A stretch of DNA of 64,000 nt, taken from Paenibacillaceae bacterium. GTDB taxonomy: Bacteria; Bacillota; Clostridia; Lachnospirales; Lachnospiraceae. Shown piece after piece: positions 41,601-50,543 of the stretch. The notes beneath the pieces were generated by a model. It was not told the DNA's origin and made no database searches. It was given only the letters and a program-made list of their open reading frames with translations. The translations under genes and the position numbers were made by a program. The stretch spans positions 1-64,000 of the forward strand of contig SVDT01000002.1 of the NCBI GenBank assembly GCA_015057775.1. The letters run 5' to 3'. Each line of letters opens with the position of its first letter. Position 1 is the stretch's first letter.

Positions 41601-42893
41601 TCAAACCTGCTTCGTATTTTTTACGGCTTTCTCTGTCATTTCCTCAAAGCGTTCCGTCTTGTCCCATACAACTTCTTTTTGATAGAGCGCATCCCGGATT
41701 CCCTGAATCATACCATTTGCTACAACAAGAACCCACATTTTTGCATAAGTAAAAAGCATGACAAAGGTGAGAAGTATATTATTTAAATTGAATTCATTTC
41801 TTTCCACCGATAAGGTAATTGCTACATTTAAAACGAACAGCAAAATTGCCATTTCCCACAGCAAAGAGGAAAATCCCCCTAAGGTCACATGACCAAGTCC
41901 CAGAATCACAATGACAAAAATAATATCCGAAAAAATAAGGGAGCTGAACATCAGCAGGTAAACCAGGGCGTAATAGATCACATCCAACCTCATGATTCCT
42001 GCATGGGGATCAAAGGCATATTTAAAATTGCTTTTTAATACATATAAATTTCCTTTTACCCACCGGGTTCTCTGCTTAAACCATTGCTTCAGTTTCTGAG
42101 GTTCCTGCTCCCAGGTGACTGCCTGAGGGATAAATTTTATATAATAACCCATTCTGTACAGACGAAAACTGATTTCTGTATCTTCTGCAAGTGCATTTAC
42201 ATCCCAGCCCCCCATCTGGTCAATTAATTCCCGCCTTATCACGTAATTAGTGCCGGGAATGGTACAAAGTTTGAAAAAGAAATATCTGCCAGCCTGATTC
42301 ATGCACTGATAAGCCAAAGTCTCAATATTTACAAATCTTGTCAGTAGAGATGCATATTTATTTCTGGTTCGGAACTTGCCAATCACCGCCCCCAGCTTAT
42401 CGTCTGACATCAGATTTTCCACGAGAATCTTAAGAGCCTGCTTTTCCGGTGTATTATCCGCATCGTAAATTGCAATGACGGAACCTGAGGCCACTGACAG
42501 GGCAATATTTAATGCATTGGATTTTCCTTTCCCTCCCACTACCCTGTCTGTATTAATTACGATAATTTTTGCAGATGGATTGTTATGCTGAATGGTTTTT
42601 AAAACCTGGGCGGAATCATCGGCTGAGTTGTCATTAACAACAATGATCTCATACCGGTCCTTGGGATAATCAAATTTTATCAGAGCCTCCATGGTCTTTT
42701 TCAGCACAATACTTTCATTATGGGCAGGAACCATAACCGTTACGATTGGATACTCCAAAACCGTATGATGTCCATCTGTGCGGTACATTCTCATAATATA
42801 AATATAACCGCCTATAGAGAGCAAAATATTTATAAACAACAGCCCCCAGATAGCAAAGATGGAATAGATTGCAAGAATATCAATAAATGACAT
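41601..42893 (-). CDS. Processive GT2 polysaccharide synthase (BcsA/PgaC-like, no PilZ)
   Basis: The 430-residue membrane enzyme has one or two N-terminal helices, a cytoplasmic GT-A domain and about four C-terminal helices. All processive-synthase motifs are present: VNDNSADD, YDADNTPE, the catalytic EDTE, and KQRTRW (QxxRW). It would polymerise a UDP-sugar and push the chain through the membrane. The C-terminal PilZ domain that lets BcsA sense c-di-GMP is absent. The start at 42893 follows GGGAG. With WecB in the locus, a GlcNAc or ManNAc polymer is as likely as glucan. Confidence 0.85.
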   Translation of the reverse strand: MSFIDILAIYSIFAIWGLLFINILLSIGGYIYIMRMYRTDGHHTVLEYPIVTVMVPAHNESIVLKKTMEALIKFDYPKDRYEIIVVNDNSADDSAQVLKTIQHNNPSAKIIVINTDRVVGGKGKSNALNIALSVASGSVIAIYDADNTPEKQALKILVENLMSDDKLGAVIGKFRTRNKYASLLTRFVNIETLAYQCMNQAGRYFFFKLCTIPGTNYVIRRELIDQMGGWDVNALAEDTEISFRLYRMGYYIKFIPQAVTWEQEPQKLKQWFKQRTRWVKGNLYVLKSNFKYAFDPHAGIMRLDVIYYALVYLLMFSSLIFSDIIFVIVILGLGHVTLGGFSSLLWEMAILLFVLNVAITLSVERNEFNLNNILLTFVMLFTYAKMWVLVVANGMIQGIRDALYQKEVVWDKTERFEEMTEKAVKNTKQV

Positions 42894-42903
42894 GGCACTC
42901 TCC

Positions 42904-44499
42904 CTAATCATGAAAAAAATAATTTTTCCTGTTCTTTAATCTGGCCCACAAAATCAGGAACACAAAAAGTATGGAAGTAAGTCCTACCGCAATTACCAGT
43001 CTTCTGCTCTGGGTTGTCAAATCCCTGGAAAACCGCTGAATCATATTACGGCGGTAATTATATTGTTCCGGATAAACAGTGGGGGTAAAGCTTAAATCCA
43101 TTTTTTTACCGTTCAGAATCAAATCTCCATTTTTATAAGTCATCAGCTGTTTGTCCAGCCAATAGCTGTGCTCCACATCCCACAGACTTTTTAAGGGTAC
43201 AAAGGAGTTTTGACATACTCCCACTTTTCTTTTAATCTCCTCAAAATCCTCGACCAGATCAATGGGTACTGCAGTAGAATAAACGGATAGATAACTGACT
43301 TTCGTATCATCAACAGGGATTGATGCCCCCACCCATTGATGTCCGTCTTTGTAAACCTCATTATGATTCATATCTTCCTGGCTTAAATAAGAATCCACCT
43401 CATCGGAAGAAAAAATTGTTTTAAAATGACTCATAATTTCGATTGTGTCTTTATGAAACATCCAGTTTTGCGGTACTTCTAAAGCCAGTGGGTAAACTCC
43501 CTGTTTGTTGTATATGGTCATTGCCCTGGCAAGATAATCAAGCATTACCTCTTTATCCAGTGGATTCATCTGGTCAATGGGGGCGTTAATAATTACTGCA
43601 CCGCCTCCAGCCTGGGCGAAACGCAATACTTCACAAAAATGTGTCATGGAAGGATAATCTCCATTTACATACATTGGCATCACAGAGATCACAAATGGAA
43701 TCTTTTTCTCTATCATCAGTTTTACTACCTGTAACAGCTTCTCTGGATCTTCATAGGGATAAACTTTGTCTATTAAGATATACTGGGCAAATATGTGAGG
43801 ATTACCGTTATACGGCCATTTCCACTTTGATACTTCTCTGGTCATAGCCGCCCGAACCAATTGACTGCTCATATCAGCAACAGGGATATGGGTTAATCTG
43901 CCATCTTTTGCGCAAAAATATCCATTTTTATTATTGACTGTTACTATGCCATTTTGGTAGGAGGATTTTTTTAAAAAAATAAAATAATCTTCCCGGACCA
44001 GACCACTTTTACTTTCTGAGCCATAGAACGAATATTGCAGCTGTCCCACAGTGCTGTTTAACAGTTCATACTGATCTGACCTGTTTGTGGTGTCCAGATA
44101 AGTTTTGAAATACTGATTGCCTATAAATAAAATATGGGGTGATCCCATTTTCCCATCAATTACGGTTTTGGTTTCATATCGACTCAGTCTGCTGGTAAAT
44201 TCAGGCGGACTTTGTTTTAAATCATAGCAGATCACATAGGAGAACCCATCTAGATACTCCATCCCCCAGGAAGCAGGACCGTAGCTGATCTTAAAGCTTT
44301 GAAAGGTCAGAAGTTTTACAAGATCCTCCATCGCGGCCTTCGTACTATCATCAGCATTATCTTGATAGATAATCAGTATATCTCCTTTTGGCACCTCTTC
44401 TGCGAAAGAAGACACAGTTCTTCCCAAACTGGCAAGGGAAATAAACAGGAATCCGGCTATATAAAATAAGATTTTTTTATACATCATACTGCAGTTCAT
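42904..44499 (-). CDS. DUF2334 polysaccharide-deacetylase-like membrane protein
   Basis: The 531-residue protein has a signal or anchor helix (about 10-30), an extracellular part and a C-terminal membrane helix (about 500-520). Residues about 235-400 match DUF2334, a relative of polysaccharide deacetylases: YILIDKVYPYEDP, PFVISVMPMYVNG, GGGAVIINAP. In this family the aspartates and histidines for metal are partly preserved. It could deacetylate an N-acetylated polymer as it leaves the cell, similar to PgaB or PelA in other systems. The start overlaps the end of the degenerate-GGDEF gene by 23 bases, and a second ATG at 44487 is possible. Confidence 0.78.
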   Translation of the reverse strand: MNCSMMYKKILFYIAGFLFISLASLGRTVSSFAEEVPKGDILIIYQDNADDSTKAAMEDLVKLLTFQSFKISYGPASWGMEYLDGFSYVICYDLKQSPPEFTSRLSRYETKTVIDGKMGSPHILFIGNQYFKTYLDTTNRSDQYELLNSTVGQLQYSFYGSESKSGLVREDYFIFLKKSSYQNGIVTVNNKNGYFCAKDGRLTHIPVADMSSQLVRAAMTREVSKWKWPYNGNPHIFAQYILIDKVYPYEDPEKLLQVVKLMIEKKIPFVISVMPMYVNGDYPSMTHFCEVLRFAQAGGGAVIINAPIDQMNPLDKEVMLDYLARAMTIYNKQGVYPLALEVPQNWMFHKDTIEIMSHFKTIFSSDEVDSYLSQEDMNHNEVYKDGHQWVGASIPVDDTKVSYLSVYSTAVPIDLVEDFEEIKRKVGVCQNSFVPLKSLWDVEHSYWLDKQLMTYKNGDLILNGKKMDLSFTPTVYPEQYNYRRNMIQRFSRDLTTQSRRLVIAVGLTSILFVFLILWARLKNRKNYFFHD

Positions 44500-45340
44500 T
44501 TTCCACCCTCTGTTTAAAGAGAATCATATTGTTTTCATAAATCTCTTTCTGGTATTCCAGACTTGCCATTTTTACTTCTATCTTGATTGCTTTATCAGTA
44601 ATGCCGCTAAAAGCGTCCCGTTCAGAAATCCGGTTTCTGATCCTTCTCATAGCTATCTCACTTCCCTCTTTGCCACAGGTCAGTATAACTGCCAGAGATC
44701 CCTTATTATCAATGGAATAGGTCTTATCTTCCACCCGAACCGTATCTACCACAAGTTCAGCCAGTCTCTGTATTACAAGCTCATAATTTTGCCTGGACAA
44801 TACGCTTTTTAGCTCCGCTTCATACTTCAGCATGATTATCATAAGAGAAAGGGACATCTGGTTTCTCTCAGCATAAGCGGCCAGAACATTAAGATCATTG
44901 TAAAGACTTCTCAGATTATAGAGTTTTGTCAGCGGGTTCAGCACAACCAGTTCATCTACCTGCCTCCTTAAAATATCATTCTCAAGTTCCAGTCTGTTGG
45001 TTCCTGATACGAACAGATACATGGCTGCAGCAGATATAAGCGGTATGAGAATCCAGACATAGCTATAAAAAGGAATTTCAATATCATAGGACAGGAATAA
45101 ATACAGCCGGTAAGCAGTATAAAAAGTCACCTCTATTCCAGCCAGTACAAGGGACAATGAAAACAGCTTAAACCCTGAAAATAGAATCACGAAAAAAGTT
45201 CCAAGAAGCATGATAACCGCTTCAAACATGGTGGATTTTTCTGAGTAGCTGACTACCATTGCTCCTGCAAATAAGCAAAACAACAAAATTACCAGTCCAA
45301 TATCCTGCAGCAGATAACCAAACGAATGTCTATTTGTCAT
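44477..45340 (-). CDS. Membrane protein with degenerate GGDEF domain
   Basis: The 287-residue protein has four or so membrane helices (about 8-115), a short coiled linker and a C-terminal GGDEF-like domain. The domain start NPLTKLYNLRSL matches the usual DPLTGLYNRR. The signature loop reads DNKGSLAVIL instead of RxGGDEFxxxL, so it should be catalytically dead. In PelD-type systems such a domain binds c-di-GMP to switch on the synthase, but no clear RxxD site is seen. The ATG at 45340 follows GAGGAAAATA. The GTG at 45352 is part of the ribosome site. Confidence 0.8.
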   Translation of the reverse strand: MTNRHSFGYLLQDIGLVILLFCLFAGAMVVSYSEKSTMFEAVIMLLGTFFVILFSGFKLFSLSLVLAGIEVTFYTAYRLYLFLSYDIEIPFYSYVWILIPLISAAAMYLFVSGTNRLELENDILRRQVDELVVLNPLTKLYNLRSLYNDLNVLAAYAERNQMSLSLMIIMLKYEAELKSVLSRQNYELVIQRLAELVVDTVRVEDKTYSIDNKGSLAVILTCGKEGSEIAMRRIRNRISERDAFSGITDKAIKIEVKMASLEYQKEIYENNMILFKQRVENELQYDV

Positions 45341-45374
45341 TATTTTCCTCACATTTCAAGCACAAATGCTGGTT

Positions 45375-46913
45375 CTAAACGATTCTAAGCTTATGAAGTA
45401 ACTCCCCAAACACACAGTAGGTCATAATATCAATAGACAGCCCTACCAGAAACAGCCTCTGAGCCATCTCGGCATCACCGCTGTTAACAATTACGATAAT
45501 GGATTGGGAAAGTAAAAAGGCCAGAACCATGATAAGCATATCCAAAAATACTGTATTTCTTCTGTCTTCCACCCTGCGTAAGGAATAGCCTTTATAAAAT
45601 AAGATAAAAACCGCAACAGTCAGCAGAATTAAATATCCCACAGTTTTTGGTGCGGATAATTCTTTAAAGCTGCTCCAGAAAGACCAGAAAAGGCTTTTTG
45701 CTTTCTTTGGGAATCCTGTCTCTATCTCATAGTTTCCGCAATTACTCCTTCTCATATCCATCCCTTGTTTAATGGAAACGTCAATCATGCCAAACAGGCT
45801 GTCCGGATGGCGTAAATAATAAATTCCGATGTCGGGAATCGTATATTGATCCATAAAGCCATGGTATAAGGAACTGTCACCAGATCTTACAAAGGGCAGA
45901 TAATCATACGCAGATGCATCCGCCAGCAATTCATAGGAAGGATCAATATTAAATTCCGTAAGAGTCTCTGCCGGATCGGCAGAACTGAACAAAACGCCTC
46001 TTGTCATGGCGTGTAATTTACTGGTTTCATTAAAATCAGATGGGTATCCCAGAATACAGACAAAGGAAAGCATGCTTAGCAAAAAAGCGCCGGCTATGCA
46101 GACTCCTCCCCAGATAAAGCTTCTGCGAACCGTTACCAAACGAATAACCGATATAGCAAGAATAAACCCCATCACCGCACATTGTCGTCTGGAACTGACC
46201 AGTACACAGCCCGATATCAAAATCAGAACCAGGGCAGACAAATCTTTGTAACCAGACCTTTTTTTCTGAAAAGACATATATCCTCCCACGCAATAAAGTA
46301 TGGCAAGAAACCAGATTGCCTCCGGATAAAATGAATTAAAATAAGTCATATAACCTACATCTGAGAAAATGATCAGCCCCACTCCTGCAATTAATGCCCC
46401 TTCAGAAAAGCTTTTTACCCTTTCACAGCTCTGCCGTATTATGAGGTACAGGGCAGGAAGATACAGCAAAAAATAAATCAGAGCTAAAAAACGGATATCA
46501 AAAATACTGTCTCGCGTAAAAAGCTGATCCAATGATTTTGCTACCCTGAAAAAGACAAGCTGACTATTCCATACGTTCCCCTGAACTTCCTTTCCAGATG
46601 CAACTTCTGTATAAGTTTTTATAAAATAGTCTCCATAGTTAGTATCCGAATCCTTATTCATATAGTAGAAACCGGCAGATTTCATGATTCCATCCGTAGA
46701 CCCATCGTTTGCAACGCCAAGATAATTTGGCAGAAAAAGAATTAAGAAGGTAATCAGTGCTGCAATGACTGTTACGCCAGACGCAAGAAGGGCAGGAGAA
46801 TATTTTCCTTCCATAATGGAATTAATTTTACCTATTTGCTTTCTTAATCCCTGCAGTAGTTTAATAAAGAAGTTGATATATGGAACAGGACCTTTGTCCT
46901 CACGTTTGTTCAT
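45375..46913 (-). CDS. Polytopic membrane protein of the exopolysaccharide locus, function unknown
   Basis: The 512-residue protein has about eleven membrane helices and a large outer loop after helix 1 (about 65-125). It resembles uncharacterised hexose-transferase-like (WsfD-type) or GtrC-type proteins of Gram-positive glycan clusters, but I cannot name the family with certainty. A GtrC-like role would fit: such proteins take the sugar from the polyprenyl phosphate made by a GtrB-like enzyme, and that gene overlaps this one by 14 bases just upstream. The ribosome site is CGGAGATCAGGC before the ATG. Confidence 0.6.
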   Translation of the reverse strand: MNKREDKGPVPYINFFIKLLQGLRKQIGKINSIMEGKYSPALLASGVTVIAALITFLILFLPNYLGVANDGSTDGIMKSAGFYYMNKDSDTNYGDYFIKTYTEVASGKEVQGNVWNSQLVFFRVAKSLDQLFTRDSIFDIRFLALIYFLLYLPALYLIIRQSCERVKSFSEGALIAGVGLIIFSDVGYMTYFNSFYPEAIWFLAILYCVGGYMSFQKKRSGYKDLSALVLILISGCVLVSSRRQCAVMGFILAISVIRLVTVRRSFIWGGVCIAGAFLLSMLSFVCILGYPSDFNETSKLHAMTRGVLFSSADPAETLTEFNIDPSYELLADASAYDYLPFVRSGDSSLYHGFMDQYTIPDIGIYYLRHPDSLFGMIDVSIKQGMDMRRSNCGNYEIETGFPKKAKSLFWSFWSSFKELSAPKTVGYLILLTVAVFILFYKGYSLRRVEDRRNTVFLDMLIMVLAFLLSQSIIVIVNSGDAEMAQRLFLVGLSIDIMTYCVFGELLHKLRIV

Positions 46914-47865
46914 GCCTGATCTCCGTTAAATGGTTTACCTCAATGGCATATCTGGGCCGTTCTTTTACTTCCACGTAAATCTTTCCTATATATGTGCCAA
47001 TAAGTCCCACAGATAAAAGCTGTACACCACCGATAAACCAGATTGATAAAATGGTAGAAGTCCAGCCTGCAACCACCTTTCCTGTAATGTAGGAATAAAA
47101 TGCGTAAATTGCTGCGCATATACTGAACACCACAATCCCAAGACCTAAATCGGTTATCATTCGGATGGGTTGTATGCTAAAAGATGTAATTCCTTCAAAC
47201 GCCATGGAGAACATCTTGCCCAATGAATATTTGGATTTGCCAGCAACCCGTGATTTCCGGTCATACATGACTGTAGCTGATGGATATCCAATCAAAGGGA
47301 CAATTCCTCTTAAAAATAAATTTCGTTCCTTATATAGAGAAAATTGCATCAGCGCACGTTTGGACATGAGCCGGTAATCCGCATGATTATAAACAATCTT
47401 TATCTTCATCAGCTGCATCAGTCTGTAAAAGCCAAGAGCAGAAAACTTTTTAAATAAGGTATCTGTATCACGCCTGTTACGAACACCATACACGATATCA
47501 TTACCCCGAAGGTATAAATCCACCATTTTCTCCATGACAGACACATCATCCTGTAAGTCCGCATCAATTGAAATAACCATATCAGCATAATTCATGGCGG
47601 TTAAAAGACCTGCGGTTAAAGCATTTTGATGTCCTGTATTTCTGGCAAGTTTAAGACCAAAGATCATGGCTGACTGTTTCCGGAAATTACAAATTAAATT
47701 CCAGGTGCCATCCTTACTGCCGTCATCTACATAAAGAATAAAACTGGTTTCATCAACCTTTCCGGATTCCACCAGTCTTTTCATAATTTTTACTAATTCT
47801 GCATTGGTATATAAAAGCGCCTGTTCCTCGTTATAGCATGGCACAACAATACATAGTTTGTTCAT
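46900..47865 (-). CDS. GtrB/YkcC-type polyprenyl-phosphate glycosyltransferase
   Basis: The 321-residue protein has the GT2 start LCIVVPCYNEE, YVDDGSKDGT, SIDADLQDD, and RLMSKRAL, then two C-terminal membrane helices (about 230-285). This is the layout of GtrB/CsbB enzymes that load glucose or GlcNAc onto undecaprenyl phosphate. It is the first gene of the nine-gene exopolysaccharide locus and supplies a lipid-linked donor for the polytopic transferases downstream. The start at 47865 follows AAAGGA. I could not identify a convincing promoter upstream. Confidence 0.88.
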   Translation of the reverse strand: MNKLCIVVPCYNEEQALLYTNAELVKIMKRLVESGKVDETSFILYVDDGSKDGTWNLICNFRKQSAMIFGLKLARNTGHQNALTAGLLTAMNYADMVISIDADLQDDVSVMEKMVDLYLRGNDIVYGVRNRRDTDTLFKKFSALGFYRLMQLMKIKIVYNHADYRLMSKRALMQFSLYKERNLFLRGIVPLIGYPSATVMYDRKSRVAGKSKYSLGKMFSMAFEGITSFSIQPIRMITDLGLGIVVFSICAAIYAFYSYITGKVVAGWTSTILSIWFIGGVQLLSVGLIGTYIGKIYVEVKERPRYAIEVNHLTEIRHEQT

Positions 47866-47925
47866 ATGCCGTATTCCTTTCGGTAACAACTCATATAATA
47901 AAGCTTTATCAGATAGTTTGCCTGA

Positions 47926-48090
47926 AAAAGGAGGTTTTTAACCAAACCATTGATAAATAGCTTTATCCATGACTTTTCCGAAGGATTGGGTATCCAGTTA
48001 ATGTTGGAGAAAATACGAAAAGAAATGACTTTAAAACTACCAGATGAACATCGGCAGTTTAACGCAAATAATCAGTTAAAAGAAAAATAG
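47926..48090 (+). pseudogene. Possible gene remnant (about 54 codons), plus strand
   Basis: The stretch between the GtrB-like gene and the HD gene (47866-48116) has an open plus-strand frame of 54 codons ending in TAG at 48090, with protein-like composition (GLGIQLMLEKIRKEMTLK). It has no ATG until 48001. An AAAGGAGG lies at its left end but 15 bases before the first possible start (TTG 47950). It could be the tail of a lost gene. I do not recognise it. Confidence 0.25.
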
Positions 48091-48116
48091 CAGATAAAAT
48101 ATAGAATGATTCTTTC

Positions 48117-48659
48117 TTACTTATGACTCTTTCCAAATACTTGTTCACACAGAATTTTATATTCCTGATAAGCTCCAAATTCTTCTAATTCACTTAGGAG
48201 TTGGGCTATATTTAAATAGTACCAGGCATGCTGGGCTTTGTCTTTTTCATTGAAACGCTTCCAGATCTCATCACCCATAAGAAGGTAATCTCTGGCAGTT
48301 GTTCTGAGATTACTAAGCTTATCTGCCAATACAAGAATCTTAATCTCCTCTGAGGCATGTTCCAAGTGCTTTAATGTGGCACTCTTACGTTCTTTCCAGC
48401 TTTTTGTTTTGTCTTCTGTTTCTTCCATAACCAGCTGTGCCACACGGCTTCCAAATTCTTCTTCCAGCTGTGATTTCGTAACTCCCGAGTCTTCAATTAC
48501 ATCATGAAGCAGCGCAGCGCATATGAGTTCCTGGTCAGTAGTCATCAAAGACGCAATGACTGCGGTCTCTAAAGGGTGGACAATATAAGGAATGTGAGTC
48601 CCTTTCCGGCAGGTTCCCTCATGGCACTTGGCCGCAAATGCAACAGCTTTCTCCACCAT
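48117..48659 (-). CDS. HD-domain protein, MESH1/SpoT-like (p)ppGpp hydrolase
   Basis: The 180-residue protein has the HD_4 layout of small alarmone hydrolases: HIPYIVHPLETA, the metal pair in CAALLHDVIED, and LADKLSNLRTT. These match the hydrolase half of RelA/SpoT. It would remove pyrophosphate from (p)ppGpp, or a related nucleotide, in the cytoplasm. The length is right for a stand-alone hydrolase, and no synthetase domain is attached. The start follows AAGGAG. It is a single gene, divergent from a lipoprotein gene. Confidence 0.85.
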   Translation of the reverse strand: MVEKAVAFAAKCHEGTCRKGTHIPYIVHPLETAVIASLMTTDQELICAALLHDVIEDSGVTKSQLEEEFGSRVAQLVMEETEDKTKSWKERKSATLKHLEHASEEIKILVLADKLSNLRTTARDYLLMGDEIWKRFNEKDKAQHAWYYLNIAQLLSELEEFGAYQEYKILCEQVFGKSHK

Positions 48660-48787
48660 ACCTGATCTCCTTGTCTTTTTTTTTATATTAGCACAGATTT
48701 TGACTATTTAACAGACCACATTTTAAAATAGCTTAATTATTTAAACTATTAATATTAATAGGAATCGCATTCAGGCTGAAAATAGGG

Positions 48788-48793
48788 TATAAT
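48788..48793 (+). promoter_or_regulatory. -10 box of the lipoprotein gene
   Basis: TATAAT 65 bases before the ATG. No clear -35 box 16-18 bases upstream. Confidence 0.4.
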
Positions 48794-48857
48794 AATGATT
48801 TAGATTAAAATAGCCTTAGGCTTTTTAATAATACAAAAGATAAAAGAGGTAAAAAGT

Positions 48858-49508
48858 ATGAAAAAGAAATGGTTAATACCTGTATTATGCGTGGCTTCTA
48901 TCAGCCTGTCTGCCTGCGGCAGTAAAGCTTCCACGACTGCCCCTGATAATTCCCAGGTGGAAAGTTTAAAAGCCCAGGTAGAAGAATTAAAGCAGGAAAA
49001 TGCTGATTTAAAGGCTCAGCTTGAAACAGTTCCGGAAACCACCGTCGAAGAGACAAAGGCGGTCCAAAGCGGAACACCCATCGCGATCGGAGGTGTAATT
49101 ACCACGGATGCCATGGAAATCACAATTAATAAAGCGGAACTATCCTATGATGTCCTTCCAGATGATACTTCCGGATTCTATACCCATTATGCGGCTGATC
49201 CAGGCAATGTCTACATTCATCTGGATCTTGATGTTAAGAATCTGGCTAAACAGAACTTACCGTGTGACGAAATCATGAAAGCAACCGCTGATTACAATGG
49301 TGGCTATGCCTACTCCGGACAGGCAGTTCCTGAAGATGGAAACACCCGCTTTACCTATGCCAATATCACCTCCATCAAACCTCTCCAGACATTAGGCGTA
49401 CACTTCCTGTTTCAGTGTCCGCAGGAAGTTGCTGAATCCCAGAATCCTCTCTCCATTACGCTGGAGCCTTCTGGTACAAAAGACAGCTATGTTCTGACTA
49501 TCAGATAA
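48858..49508 (+). CDS. Lipoprotein with coiled-coil linker, function unknown
   Basis: The 216-residue protein has a lipoprotein signal peptide with lipobox LSAC (Cys20), a heptad-rich stretch at about 34-60 (VEELKQENADLKAQLE), and a C-terminal beta-rich domain of about 140 residues similar in style to DUF4352/immunoglobulin-like secreted domains. It should be anchored to the outer face of the membrane. It has its own terminator and no functional neighbours, so its role is open. Confidence 0.8.
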   Translation: MKKKWLIPVLCVASISLSACGSKASTTAPDNSQVESLKAQVEELKQENADLKAQLETVPETTVEETKAVQSGTPIAIGGVITTDAMEITINKAELSYDVLPDDTSGFYTHYAADPGNVYIHLDLDVKNLAKQNLPCDEIMKATADYNGGYAYSGQAVPEDGNTRFTYANITSIKPLQTLGVHFLFQCPQEVAESQNPLSITLEPSGTKDSYVLTIR

Positions 49509-49512
49509 CTTT

Positions 49513-49541
49513 AAAAATACGCCCGTATGGGCGTATTTTTT
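49513..49541 (+). terminator. Terminator of the lipoprotein gene
   Basis: AAAAATACGCCC-GTAT-GGGCGTATTTTTT, a perfect stem with T-tract four bases after the stop. Confidence 0.93.
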
Positions 49542-49582
49542 ATACTTCAAATTCTTTTAAATATACGTGTACTGGTCCTATC

Positions 49583-49608
49583 AAGAATAAATCAAATTAT
49601 TACAATTT
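49583..49608. repeat. Left direct repeat of a decayed mobile island
   Basis: This 26-bp sequence recurs at 50710-50735 in the same orientation with one mismatch (AAATC versus AAATT). Weaker similarity continues for about 25 bases to the right of both copies. It may be an attachment-site core. Confidence 0.55.
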
Positions 49609-49837
49609 GCTAGGTCAACTTGAAAATAGCCCAATTTATCGCGTTTTTGGGCTAGAAACAAAATATTTGAGACTTTCAACATTACCACCTTTTATCACCT
49701 AAATGCAGTTAAAAACATACCTCACGCAGTCAAAGTGCAGCCGGATAATGATATAATCTTTTATGTTGTAATGCGGGTTTCGGAATAGCGTATACCAGCC
49801 TCTTGTCTCACCTACTTTCTTCTTTTTGGGGTAAAAG
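49609..49837. other. AT-rich spacer at left end of the island
   Basis: No gene is supported here. It holds an 8-bp inverted repeat TAGCCCAA / TTGGGCTA (49627-49654). It also holds a short frame whose end (HAVKVQPDN) and DNA (GCAGTCAAAGTGCAGCC, 49726-49742) resemble the end of the recombinase remnant at 50645-50661. It may be debris of a second recombinase copy. Confidence 0.35.
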
Positions 49838-49863
49838 AAAAGAGTCTTTATAAAGACTCTTTT
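49838..49863. terminator. Terminator of the 135-residue gene
   Basis: A perfect 26-bp palindrome, AAAAGAGTCTTTA / TAAAGACTCTTTT, placed 13 bases past the stop codon of the minus-strand gene. Confidence 0.75.
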
Positions 49864-49876
49864 CAGTAAATATATT

Positions 49877-50284
49877 TCAATCTTCTGTTCTTATAGAAAA
49901 TCTATATAAAGTTTCTATTGTCCTAACATAATATTTATGAATACCATGTGGGACTCTAGCATCATCAATTTCTATTATGTTATAACCCAAAGTTACTGAT
50001 TCTCCTGAATCCATCAAGCTACCAGTTATAGTTATTTCATTATTGATTTTATCATTAATATCCACTTTAATATTTACCAAAGTCATTATTGATCCGTCTC
50101 TATCATCCAGGATTTCCAGATATTTTCCACTATTGACAATTTCTAATAAACTAATAAGAAACCAATGGTAATCAAGTTTATTTAATTTCGAAAGACTTCT
50201 CAGTAAATCACCTTGCTCAAAATGTGCTTCTTTTAAACCTTCTAAAAATTTTATAAATTGTATATCATCATTTTTAATTTGCAT
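49877..50284 (-). CDS. Hypothetical protein (135 residues) in the mobile island
   Basis: The small acidic protein has no signal peptide or membrane segment and an alpha-then-beta look: helical residues 1-55, then strands with VNIKVDINDK and ITITGSL. I recognise no family. Its DNA is clearly more AT-rich than the flanking genes, as is the whole 49.6-50.7 kb stretch. That and the flanking direct repeats point to acquisition. Size, acidity and location would suit an immunity or cargo protein, but nothing proves it. The ribosome site is AAGGGGGAAAATAT. Confidence 0.55.
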   Translation of the reverse strand: MQIKNDDIQFIKFLEGLKEAHFEQGDLLRSLSKLNKLDYHWFLISLLEIVNSGKYLEILDDRDGSIMTLVNIKVDINDKINNEITITGSLMDSGESVTLGYNIIEIDDARVPHGIHKYYVRTIETLYRFSIRTED

Positions 50285-50417
50285 ATATTTTCCCCCTTGT
50301 AAGATTTGAATTTAATTATATACCGTTACCCAGCTAAATGCAACATAATCAGCCTTTTACATATGGACTAATTTTATGGTAGCATTTAGATCAAATCCAA
50401 TTTGGCTAATTTTCTAA

Positions 50418-50543
50418 TTATACAAATCTAATTTGATAATCATTAATGCTATAGCGCACCATAAAATCTTCAAAATCATCACGTATCATTAAAATTTCTT
50501 CATCCTTTATATTGAGCTTTAAAACAACAATAAGTCCATATAT
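50418..50543 (-). pseudogene. 5'-truncated coding remnant, minus strand
   Basis: Forty-one codons are open on the minus strand with protein-like sequence (KLNIKDEEILMIRDDFEDFM) and end at a TAA at 50418. The frame has no start at its 5' end and stops abruptly where the recombinase remnant begins. It is probably the tail of a gene cut by a rearrangement. Confidence 0.4.

Noticed and set aside
41387..41786. Two overlapping plus-strand frames of over 120 codons
   Set aside because: Both are antisense to the BcsA-like and BcsB-like genes, lack ribosome sites and show no domain features.
44477..45340. Active diguanylate cyclase
   Set aside because: The GGDEF loop is replaced by DNKGSLAVIL, so catalytic and metal residues are missing.
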